DNA of 5,621 bases from Chloroflexota bacterium (lineage in GTDB: Bacteria > Chloroflexota > Dehalococcoidia > UBA1151 > UBA1328), in NCBI GenBank assembly GCA_002687335.1, contig NYZY01000038.1:6637-12257 (forward strand). The letters are read 5' to 3'. Made by a program: the position numbers and the translations under genes. The first letter of the stretch is position 1. Each line of letters begins with the position of its first letter. Positions 1 to 4,786 of this stretch are shown one piece after another. Under the pieces are notes generated by a model that was given only the letters and a program-made list of their open reading frames with translations, had not been told where the DNA came from and made no database searches.

Positions 1-1296
1 AAGCTAACAAATAGTGGCAAATTGTCGGAAAAAAATATAGATGACGCCCTACGTGAAGTACGACTCTCTCTGCTCGAAGCTGATGTAGATTTCAAAGTCA
101 CACGCCAGTTTGTAAAAAACATTAAACAAAGAGCGAGTGGCGACAGGGTTTATAACTCTTTAACTCCGGGACAAACAGTAATTAGAATTGTCCGAGAAGA
201 GTTAATAAACATTCTAGGTGGAGAAACTGTTGGGTTAGAAAGAGCTAACCAACCACCAAGCGTAATTATGTTGGCGGGTCTACAAGGAGCTGGCAAAACT
301 ACATCCGCCGCTAAACTAGCTCTCCATCTGCGTAAACAAAAACACTCAGTGATGATGGCCGCATGTGACCTGCAGCGACCAGCCGCTATCGAACAACTCA
401 AACAATTAGGTCGACAGCTCGATCTCGATGTTTACACAGAACAATCACCCAACCCCACACCATTAACCGTTGCTGAAGCTGCCGTTGCTAAAGCTACCAA
501 AGAACGCGTCCACTACCTAATCCTTGATACTGCTGGTCGACTCGCCGTAAATGATGAATTAATGAACGAACTCGAAGAAATACGAAATGCTACATCACCC
601 GTAGAAACACTTCTTGTTGTTGACGCCATGACCGGACAGGACGCGGTGAATTCAGGTAGTACATTCAATTCACGGATAGGGATAACAGGAATAATTTTAA
701 CAAAGTTGGATGGAGACGCTCGTGGAGGTGCCGCACTCTCAATGCGGTCAGTAACTGGTGTTCCGGTCAAATATATAACTGTTGGAGAAAGACCCGACCA
801 ATTAGAGGTTTATCACCCTGATCGAATTGCATCGAGAATCCTCGGAATGGGTGATGTCGAATCTCTGATTGAAAAGGCTGAAACTCAATTCAATACCGAA
901 CAAGCCGTTGCACTTGAAAATAAAATCCGCAAAAATCAGTTTGACCTCGACGACATGCTCGAACAATTCAACACCATCAAAAAAATGGGCTCCATCAGTG
1001 ACATTCTAGGTATGGTGCCGGGTGTTGGTGCCCTAAAAGGAAAAATAAACTCCAAAGATCTTGACGAACGTCAAATATCGCGAGTAGAAGCTATTATCCA
1101 TTCAATGACACCAACTGAACGGCGAGAACCCACAATCATTAATGGTTCGAGGCGTAAACGAATAGCTGTAGGCTCTGGAACGTCCATCACACAAGTAAAC
1201 CAACTACTATCCCAGTTCAAACAAATGCAAAAGATGATGAAAAAATTATCCGGACCTGGTGGCAAACGAGCCCTAATGGGAATGATGAAGCGTTAG
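1..1296 (+). CDS. ffh: Signal recognition particle protein Ffh (SRP54), 5'-truncated by the window edge
   Basis: Ffh is the SRP GTPase. With the 4.5S-type SRP RNA it binds signal sequences of nascent inner-membrane proteins and delivers ribosomes to FtsY at the membrane. The reading frame is open from base 1: residues before the in-frame TTG at 22 (KLTNSGK, then LSEKNIDDALREVR) continue the family's N-terminal helical domain. That TTG is therefore internal, and about 20 N-terminal residues should lie outside the window. From the first visible codon, the N domain occupies about residues 1-85, followed by the G domain with P-loop GLQGAGKTT (93-101), DTAGR (176-180) and TKLDGDARGG (234-243). The methionine-rich M domain includes the RNA-binding stretch SRRKRIAVGSG (383-393) and ends at residue 431 with a Met/Lys-rich tail. 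With the missing part the length would be close to the usual 440-450. The usual neighbour rpsP does not follow. Identity is very secure. Confidence 0.97.
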   Translation, partial: KLTNSGKLSEKNIDDALREVRLSLLEADVDFKVTRQFVKNIKQRASGDRVYNSLTPGQTVIRIVREELINILGGETVGLERANQPPSVIMLAGLQGAGKTTSAAKLALHLRKQKHSVMMAACDLQRPAAIEQLKQLGRQLDLDVYTEQSPNPTPLTVAEAAVAKATKERVHYLILDTAGRLAVNDELMNELEEIRNATSPVETLLVVDAMTGQDAVNSGSTFNSRIGITGIILTKLDGDARGGAALSMRSVTGVPVKYITVGERPDQLEVYHPDRIASRILGMGDVESLIEKAETQFNTEQAVALENKIRKNQFDLDDMLEQFNTIKKMGSISDILGMVPGVGALKGKINSKDLDERQISRVEAIIHSMTPTERREPTIINGSRRKRIAVGSGTSITQVNQLLSQFKQMQKMMKKLSGPGGKRALMGMMKR

Positions 1297-1418
1297 CAAT
1301 TGGATCACAAAGAATTTATGAATTCCCAAACAATAGTTTTAACGAACAAACCGCTGGAAAATTTATTGTAAGAGTAAAATCCCTTTAACTTATTCCATTG
1401 CCATTAACCAATTAATAC

Positions 1419-1422
1419 GGAG
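1419..1422 (+). promoter_or_regulatory. Possible Shine-Dalgarno site for the small NIPSNAP-like gene
   Basis: GGAG lies 12 nt before the ATG at 1435, which is longer than the usual 5-9 nt. A GTG at 1428 is better spaced (5 nt), but it is out of frame with the protein and opens only an 18-residue reading frame. The ATG at 1435 is kept because the conserved family sequence (IAHLRTYTI) begins directly after it. Confidence 0.4.
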
Positions 1423-1434
1423 ACAACGTGAACA

Positions 1435-1728
1435 ATGACCATTGCCCACTTGCGTACCTACACCATCAACAAAGGCCAGCTTGATAGCTGGCTCGAACTT
1501 TTTCCAAAGCTAATCCCATTAATGGAAGAAGCAAATATTAAAGTTGAGTGTTCATGGATCAACGAAGAGCGCACCCAGTTTATTTGGATTCGCTCATATG
1601 GCGATTCAGTAGACAACATTGCAAAATGTGAAGCACAGTTCTACGGTAGTGATTGGTGGTTAGCCAACGTTGATCACGTGCGAAGTCATATCGCCCACCG
1701 AGAGATTGTCCAGATTGAAACCGCATAA
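1435..1728 (+). CDS. Small NIPSNAP-like (ferredoxin-fold, dimeric alpha-beta barrel type) protein
   Basis: This 97-residue protein has no signal peptide or membrane segment and is probably cytosolic. It resembles NIPSNAP-type domains: an N-terminal strand with LRTYTI (about 6-11), a helix of the GQLDSWLELF type (14-23), then IPLMEEANIKVECSWINEE followed by a strand with QFIWIRSY (48-55). It ends in an aromatic-rich helix (AQFYGSDWW) and a final strand EIVQIE. About 100 residues is normal for a single-domain member. The biochemical role of bacterial stand-alone NIPSNAP proteins is poorly defined; relatives in the wider alpha-beta barrel group include monooxygenase-like and stress-response proteins, but no catalytic assignment can be made here. 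It lies 138 bp after ffh with no shared operon features, and its stop is 11 bp from the stop of convergent fmt. The start is ATG with a weak upstream GGAG. Family call is fairly sure; function is unknown. Confidence 0.8.
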   Translation: MTIAHLRTYTINKGQLDSWLELFPKLIPLMEEANIKVECSWINEERTQFIWIRSYGDSVDNIAKCEAQFYGSDWWLANVDHVRSHIAHREIVQIETA

Positions 1729-1739
1729 GATTTGCATGG

Positions 1740-2672
1740 TTAATTACCCAAAATCACTCCATTGATTTCAGGGTAGCCACGGACAAAATCAGATGCCATG
1801 ACCGCTTGACGTCCTTCCAGTTGCAATTGAATGATTTCAAGCAATCCATCACCAGTACTAACACTTAAATGTCCGTTACGAAACGCAACTTCACCTGGAT
1901 TTGTCGCAACACCCTCAATTAATTGAGAATGAAGAATTTTGACGTTTTTTCCGTGCCATGTAGTGAAAGTACCTGGCCAGATATCGTAAGCGCGTACCAT
2001 GCGCTCGATATACACAGCCGATGTCGTCCACTTAATTTCACCATCTGACCGATGCAGTAATTGAGTGACAGATGCTGCGGCATTGTCTTGAATAACAGGA
2101 GTAGTAGTTCCCGATTGAAGCTTTGTTAATACGCCCAACAGCAACGACCCAGATTCTCTGAAAAGACGTGCCTGCAACTCACTCCGCCGTTCACGTCCTG
2201 ATAAATTAATGGGAAGAGACTGTGCGAGAATCGGCCCGGTGTCCATCCCTTCATCCAACAGCATCAATGAAACCCCCGTATGTGATTGTCCATCAAGGAT
2301 CGTGGCCGCCACAGGACTCGGGCCGCGATATAAAGGCAACAAAGAGGGATGAACATTAATGACACCAAATGGCGGTATGCCAAGGATTTTTGTTGGCAAA
2401 ATACGGCCATATGCAACAACGACAAATACATCTGCCGCAATATTCAACATACGAGTGAATTCAACTTCGTCATCACGAAGGTTTACAGGAGTAAATATTT
2501 CCAAGCCGGACTGTTCGGAAAAAATTTTCACAGCTGTCGCCTGTTTTGTACGACCTCTACCGACTCGACGATCAGGCTGAGTGTAGACCGCCGCAATTTC
2601 ATGACCCGCAGTAATTAGAGAGCCTAATAATTGAACAGCGTCATCAGGTGAGCCAAAAAAAATAATTCTCAT
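1740..2672 (-). CDS. fmt: Methionyl-tRNA formyltransferase
   Basis: Fmt transfers the formyl group of 10-formyltetrahydrofolate to the amino group of Met-tRNAfMet, making the initiator used in bacterial translation; it is cytosolic. The 310 residues match the family's usual size of about 310-315. The N-terminal Rossmann-like formyltransferase domain starts MRIIFFGSPDDAV and carries the family loop PDRRVGRGR (33-41). The catalytic signature is complete: Asn106 and His108 in NVHPSLLPLYRG, and Asp144 in LDEGMDTGPIL. The C-terminal OB-fold domain, which contacts tRNA, shows DGEIKW, the helix IERMVRAYDIWPG, FTTWHGKNVKI, and a closing LQLEGRQAVMASDFVRGY. The start is ATG at 2670-2672 (minus strand) with no obvious Shine-Dalgarno sequence upstream. 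No def (peptide deformylase) gene is adjacent, although def-fmt pairing is common. It diverges from dnaA across a 345-bp spacer and converges on the small NIPSNAP-like gene. Nothing suggests truncation or loss of function. Confidence 0.97.
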   Translation of the reverse strand: MRIIFFGSPDDAVQLLGSLITAGHEIAAVYTQPDRRVGRGRTKQATAVKIFSEQSGLEIFTPVNLRDDEVEFTRMLNIAADVFVVVAYGRILPTKILGIPPFGVINVHPSLLPLYRGPSPVAATILDGQSHTGVSLMLLDEGMDTGPILAQSLPINLSGRERRSELQARLFRESGSLLLGVLTKLQSGTTTPVIQDNAAASVTQLLHRSDGEIKWTTSAVYIERMVRAYDIWPGTFTTWHGKNVKILHSQLIEGVATNPGEVAFRNGHLSVSTGDGLLEIIQLQLEGRQAVMASDFVRGYPEINGVILGN

Positions 2673-2687
2673 ATAACAGCTTTACTA

Positions 2688-2699
2688 ATGTCGCGACAT
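2688..2699. repeat. Perfect 12-bp palindrome upstream of fmt
   Basis: ATGTCGCGACAT is its own reverse complement and ends 16 bp upstream of the fmt start codon. On the minus strand it falls just after a weak -35-like TTGGCA (complement of 2708-2713) and overlaps where a -10 element would begin. A dimeric regulator's operator is one reading; a chance palindrome is the other. No known operator consensus was recognised. Confidence 0.45.
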
Positions 2700-2832
2700 A
2701 GGACGCTTGCCAAAATCCACTGTGCGGTCCCGGCGCGCTAAGGCACTTAAGAGGTGATTATTAAGGTTGTTCAAACTGAGTCGTGAATGTTGTCACAATA
2801 TTGTTGGGAAATTAATGTCAAATCTGGGCAAA

Positions 2833-2942
2833 ATAGACCGCTGAAGGGGTTGCAAGCCCCTCCCTAATACATGGTACGGTTGCCCTTAGGCCAACACCAC
2901 CTCAGGTAACGTCCAGCTACCGATTTCGTTGGTCTATGTATT
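2833..2942 (+). ncRNA. Candidate structured RNA or leader element upstream of dnaA (family unknown)
   Basis: This section of the fmt-dnaA spacer holds an unusual density of complementary segments. They are: ATAGACC (2833-2839) with GGTCTAT (2931-2937); hairpin AGGGG/CCCCT (2845-2849 with 2857-2861, 7-nt loop); AATACAT (2866-2872) with ATGTATT (2936-2942); GGTA/TGCC (2873-2876 with 2881-2884); GGCCAAC (2889-2895) with GTTGGTC (2928-2934, one G-U pair); and GGTA/TACC (2905-2908 with 2918-2921). The 2866-2942 part alone can form a closed, three-element fold of about 77 nt. The first pairing excludes the third and fourth long stems because it uses bases 2931-2937. It lacks SRP RNA, tmRNA, RNase P RNA and tRNA hallmarks, and I match it to no riboswitch class. 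It could be a stand-alone RNA, a dnaA mRNA leader, or a DNA-level protein-binding region. Confidence 0.35.
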
Positions 2943-2989
2943 CCACATATTGGTCAGGTTTTTGATTATCCGGCAAGTCCGGCCTAAGG
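2884..2989. repeat. Perfect 9-bp inverted repeat pair across the dnaA leader
   Basis: CCTTAGGCC at 2884-2892 is exactly complementary to GGCCTAAGG at 2981-2989, with 88 nt between the arms. The left arm overlaps one strand of the local stem 2889-2895/2928-2934, so in RNA the long-range pairing would compete with the local fold. The right arm ends about 28 nt before the chosen dnaA start. Next to it, CCGG-caagt-CCGG (2970-2982) can form a short GC hairpin that overlaps the right arm. Confidence 0.5.
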
Positions 2990-3005
2990 TTTGTTGTGCC
3001 TAATT

Positions 3006-3011
3006 TATAGT
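3006..3011 (+). promoter_or_regulatory. Possible -10 element for dnaA
   Basis: TATAGT matches the -10 consensus at 5 of 6 positions and ends 6 nt before the TTG at 3018. Transcription starting about 7 nt downstream would begin at or next to that codon, giving a leaderless mRNA. No -35 consensus sits 17 nt upstream. GAGGG (3012-3016) follows immediately; it is too close to TTG 3018 for normal Shine-Dalgarno spacing. Confidence 0.3.
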
Positions 3012-3017
3012 GAGGGT

Positions 3018-4397
3018 TTGGAAACGATTAACGCAAGAAAAATTTGGTTAGCTGCTCTAGGCCAACTCCAATTAGAAATACCCAGACCAAACTATGAAAC
3101 ATGGTTAAAACCAACTATTCCAAGTAGTCTAGAAAACGATACTCTCATAATTGCAACCCCAAGCCCTTTTGCTGCTGAAATGCTTGAGAAACGACTCTCC
3201 GGAACTATCCACCGCACTGTGTCGCGCGTAGCTGGGCGCGAGCTTACAGTCGAATTCACAGTACAAGGATCAACCAGTCCTCCAACCCTTAAAAAGCAGC
3301 AACAAACGATTTCCGAAAACGTAAAGTCCCAAACCATTAAACAAAACGGAACAATAGATTACGCACAGTCCTATTCTTTAAAAAATTCATTCACATTTGA
3401 CACATTCATAGTCGGTCCATCCAATCGTCTAGCACAGGCAGCAGCCATCAAAATCACGGAAGCACCAGGAAGAATATATAACCCCCTTTATATCTATTCG
3501 GAAGTTGGTCTTGGTAAAACACACCTGCTGCATGCCATTGGACATGCCTTTAACCAACGTCAACTCAAAGTCATGTACGTAAGTAGTGAACGCTTCACGA
3601 ATGAATACATCAACGCCATTCGAGAAGGATCTGCCAATCATTTCCGAGAGAGATACCGTAATACAGACGTGTTATTGGTAGATGATATTCAGTTCATAAC
3701 ATCAAAGCCACAAACCCAAGAAGGTTTCTTCCATACTTTCAACGAACTACACATGGCCGGCAAGCAAATCGTGATTAGTGGAGACGAGCCAGCAAGTAAA
3801 AGTATGCTCCAGGAAAGAATTCAATCTAGGCTAGCTGGAGGATTAGAAGTCGATCTTCAGCCACCAGATTACGAATCACGCTATGCAATTCTGCAAAGTA
3901 AAATGCCTGACCTTAACCCAGACGTGCTTAACGAAATTGCACAGCGCCCTCATCGAAATGTTCGTGAATTAGAGGGAGCACTTAACAGAGTCATTGCCTA
4001 CTCCCAACTCGTTGGTGATCCCATAACAATTCAACTTGCCAGCCAAGCTCTCAAAAGTTTATTGGCAGAAACACCAGCTGATGTCATATCAATAGATCAA
4101 GTATTATCGGCTGTTTCAGAACACACAGGAGTTTCTGTTGACCGAATCATTGGCAAACGTCGTGACCAAGCAACTGCAGAAGCTCGACGAATAGCAATGT
4201 ATATGCTTAGAGAAGATGCCCATTTGACCTCAACACGAATAGGCCAAGCTATAGGTGGTAAAGACCATTCGACTGTTTTATATGCTCAAAAACGATTTGA
4301 ACAGTTAATGGAAATCGATAGTTCAAAACGTGATCATTTAGCTGCAATTAGAAATATATTAACTCGATCACGTCGAGTGCCTACACAAGCGCATTAA
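3018..4397 (+). CDS. dnaA: Chromosomal replication initiator protein DnaA
   Basis: DnaA is the AAA+ ATPase that binds DnaA boxes, oligomerises, melts the origin and helps load the replicative helicase. From TTG 3018 the protein is 459 residues, within the usual 440-470. Domain I (about 5-80) has IWLAALGQLQLE and NYETWLKPT; domain II (about 85-115) is a short polar linker; domain III starts at SFTFDTFIVGPSNRLA. Walker A is atypical (SEVGLGKT, about 161-168, with Ser-Glu in place of the common Gly-Gly), Walker B is LLVDDIQFI (219-227), sensor 1 lies near VISGDEPAS, the arginine-finger region is ERIQSRL, and sensor 2 lies in RNVRELEGALNR. Domain IV has RRIAMYMLRE and the DNA-binding signature GGKDHSTV (about 413-420). 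The start is uncertain: in-frame TTG codons at 2991 and 2994 are possible but would encode residues unlike the family. An ATT at 3027 would have GAGGG about 10 nt upstream and give NARKIW. dnaN does not follow. Identity is certain. Confidence 0.97.
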   Translation: METINARKIWLAALGQLQLEIPRPNYETWLKPTIPSSLENDTLIIATPSPFAAEMLEKRLSGTIHRTVSRVAGRELTVEFTVQGSTSPPTLKKQQQTISENVKSQTIKQNGTIDYAQSYSLKNSFTFDTFIVGPSNRLAQAAAIKITEAPGRIYNPLYIYSEVGLGKTHLLHAIGHAFNQRQLKVMYVSSERFTNEYINAIREGSANHFRERYRNTDVLLVDDIQFITSKPQTQEGFFHTFNELHMAGKQIVISGDEPASKSMLQERIQSRLAGGLEVDLQPPDYESRYAILQSKMPDLNPDVLNEIAQRPHRNVRELEGALNRVIAYSQLVGDPITIQLASQALKSLLAETPADVISIDQVLSAVSEHTGVSVDRIIGKRRDQATAEARRIAMYMLREDAHLTSTRIGQAIGGKDHSTVLYAQKRFEQLMEIDSSKRDHLAAIRNILTRSRRVPTQAH

Positions 4398-4402
4398 TTT
4401 TT

Positions 4403-4430
4403 TCTAAGCAAAAACATTCTTTAGATTTTT
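4403..4430 (+). terminator. Weak candidate Rho-independent terminator after dnaA
   Basis: TCTAAG (4403-4408) can pair with TTTAGA (4420-4425, one G-U) around an 11-nt loop and is followed at once by five T (4426-4430). The position, 6 nt after the dnaA stop, is right for a terminator. The stem is short and AU-rich, so stability is doubtful. Confidence 0.3.
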
Positions 4431-4523
4431 GAATTATGACCACCGTATTACCGCGCCATTAAAATTTAAATTAAATCTATAACTTTTAGTTCATGAAATT
4501 AGTTATATGACAATCAAATTAAC

Positions 4524-4543
4524 GGTTGATAACCATGTTGGTT
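4524..4543. repeat. Tripartite inverted repeat, unit 1 (GGTT-AACC-GGTT)
   Basis: GGTT (4524-4527), AACC (4531-4534) and GGTT (4540-4543) alternate with spacers of 3 and 5 nt, so the middle arm can pair with either outer arm. The arms are only 4 nt and chance is possible, but the arrangement is repeated with longer arms in the next 40 bp. Confidence 0.4.
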
Positions 4544-4584
4544 CTTATAAATAACTATTCGTTATTTCTGAATAACTTTATAAG
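4544..4584. repeat. Nested inverted repeats, unit 2, in the dnaA-obg spacer
   Basis: The outer arms CTTATAAA (4544-4551) and TTTATAAG (4577-4584) are perfect complements. Inside, AAATAAC (4549-4555) pairs perfectly with GTTATTT (4561-4567) around a 5-nt loop, and the same GTTATT can instead pair with AATAAC (4571-4576) around a 4-nt loop. This again gives an arm / complement / arm layout. It lies in the AT-rich part of the candidate origin, next to the DnaA-box-like group. It could be an unwinding or protein-binding element; as an RNA hairpin it lacks the T tract of a terminator. Confidence 0.55.
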
Positions 4585-4615
4585 TTTGGAAATGTTTGAT
4601 CGACGGAATTCAGAG

Positions 4616-4786
4616 TTTTACACAAAAAAAACGAATTTTTATTCCTTTTCCACTTAATTCCCTAATATTCCTCATCTAATCCCAAATCCTTTTATAGTCA
4701 CAGCATGAAGGATATACACATATCAACATCCTTTACTGTTATTACAATTAAATAATAGAAACACAAAACTAATTATATTTTTCACA
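4616..4786 (+). promoter_or_regulatory. Cluster of degenerate DnaA-box-like 9-mers
   Basis: Compared with TTATNCACA, the + strand holds TTTTACACA (4616-4624, 8/9), TTTTCCACT (4646-4654, 7/9), ATAGTCACA (4694-4702, 7/9), ATATACACA (4712-4720, 8/9) and TTTTTCACA (4778-4786, 8/9). All face the same way; no equivalent TGTG-type boxes were seen on the other strand of this spacer. None is perfect, and in such AT-rich DNA some matches are expected by chance. Confidence 0.35.
4774..4779 (+). promoter_or_regulatory. Possible -10 element for obg (leaderless start)
   Basis: TATATT matches the -10 consensus at 5 of 6 positions and ends 6 nt before the obg ATG, so transcription would start at or near the A of ATG. 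No Shine-Dalgarno sequence is present before this ATG; the preceding bases are AT-rich (AATTATATTTTTCAC). No -35 consensus was seen at the usual distance. Confidence 0.4.

Larger units (their letters stand above)
2673..3017. other. fmt-dnaA divergent spacer
   Basis: This spacer of about 345 bp separates divergent fmt and dnaA and should hold the promoters of both. It contains the 12-bp palindrome near fmt, a small symmetric element TTGTCACAA (2790-2798) overlapping CAATATTG (2796-2803), the structured segment at 2833-2942 and the long-range inverted repeat. DnaA-box-like 9-mers are TATTCCACA (2939-2947, + strand, 7/9) and TTAGGCACA (complement of 2995-3003, 8/9 to TTATNCACA). No protein-coding frame with a family-like sequence and no rpmH-like gene was seen. 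Confidence 0.7.
4398..4785. other. AT-rich dnaA-obg spacer, candidate replication origin (oriC)
   Basis: This 388-bp spacer has no plausible gene. Bases 4441-4800 contain about 97 G+C by hand count (about 27%), far below the flanking genes. It holds inverted-repeat clusters at 4524-4584, a 10-bp AATTTAAATT palindrome (4463-4472), a pyrimidine-rich + strand tract (about 4636-4692) and a group of degenerate DnaA-box-like 9-mers from 4616 to 4786. It sits directly after dnaA, a frequent oriC location, and the flanking genes differ in strand skew (C>G on the left, G>C in obg). The absence of any perfect TTATCCACA box is the main weakness. Confidence 0.45.

Noticed and set aside
22..24. TTG at 22 as the start of ffh
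   Set aside because: The frame is open to base 1 and the upstream residues continue the conserved Ffh N domain, so the gene begins outside the window.
150..401. Minus-strand open frames inside ffh (150-401, 513-770, 1071-1265)
   Set aside because: They are antisense to strongly conserved ffh sequence and have no recognisable protein family or start signals.
1227..1388. Open + frame running past the ffh stop, ending at the TAA at 1386-1388
   Set aside because: Its translation reads plausibly in the spacer (GSQRIYEFPNN), but there is no ATG, GTG or TTG start in the stretch I examined and it begins inside ffh out of frame, so it is probably chance.
1428..1484. Eighteen-residue frame from GTG 1428, well spaced from GGAG and overlapping the NIPSNAP-like start
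   Set aside because: Too short, no family resemblance, and the overlap with a clearly real gene explains the region.
2349..2618. Plus-strand open frames inside fmt (2349-2618 and 2359-2580)
   Set aside because: They overlap each other in different frames and are antisense to conserved fmt, with low-complexity, unfamily-like translations.
2866..2945. tRNA-like reading of the 77-nt fold (7-bp end stem, CCA-like bases nearby)
   Set aside because: No T-arm (GGTTCRA-type) sequence and no proper D arm or anticodon arm; the CCA is out of register with the 7-bp stem.
2700..2990. SRP RNA, tmRNA or RNase P RNA in the fmt-dnaA spacer
   Set aside because: The signature segments (GTCCGGAAGGAAGCAGCC-like for SRP RNA, the tmRNA tRNA-like ends, GAGGAAAGTCC-like for RNase P RNA) are absent.
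3092..3641. Minus-strand open frames inside dnaA (3092-3337 and 3429-3641)
   Set aside because: Antisense to the conserved DnaA domains; Cys/Phe-rich translations typical of shadow frames.
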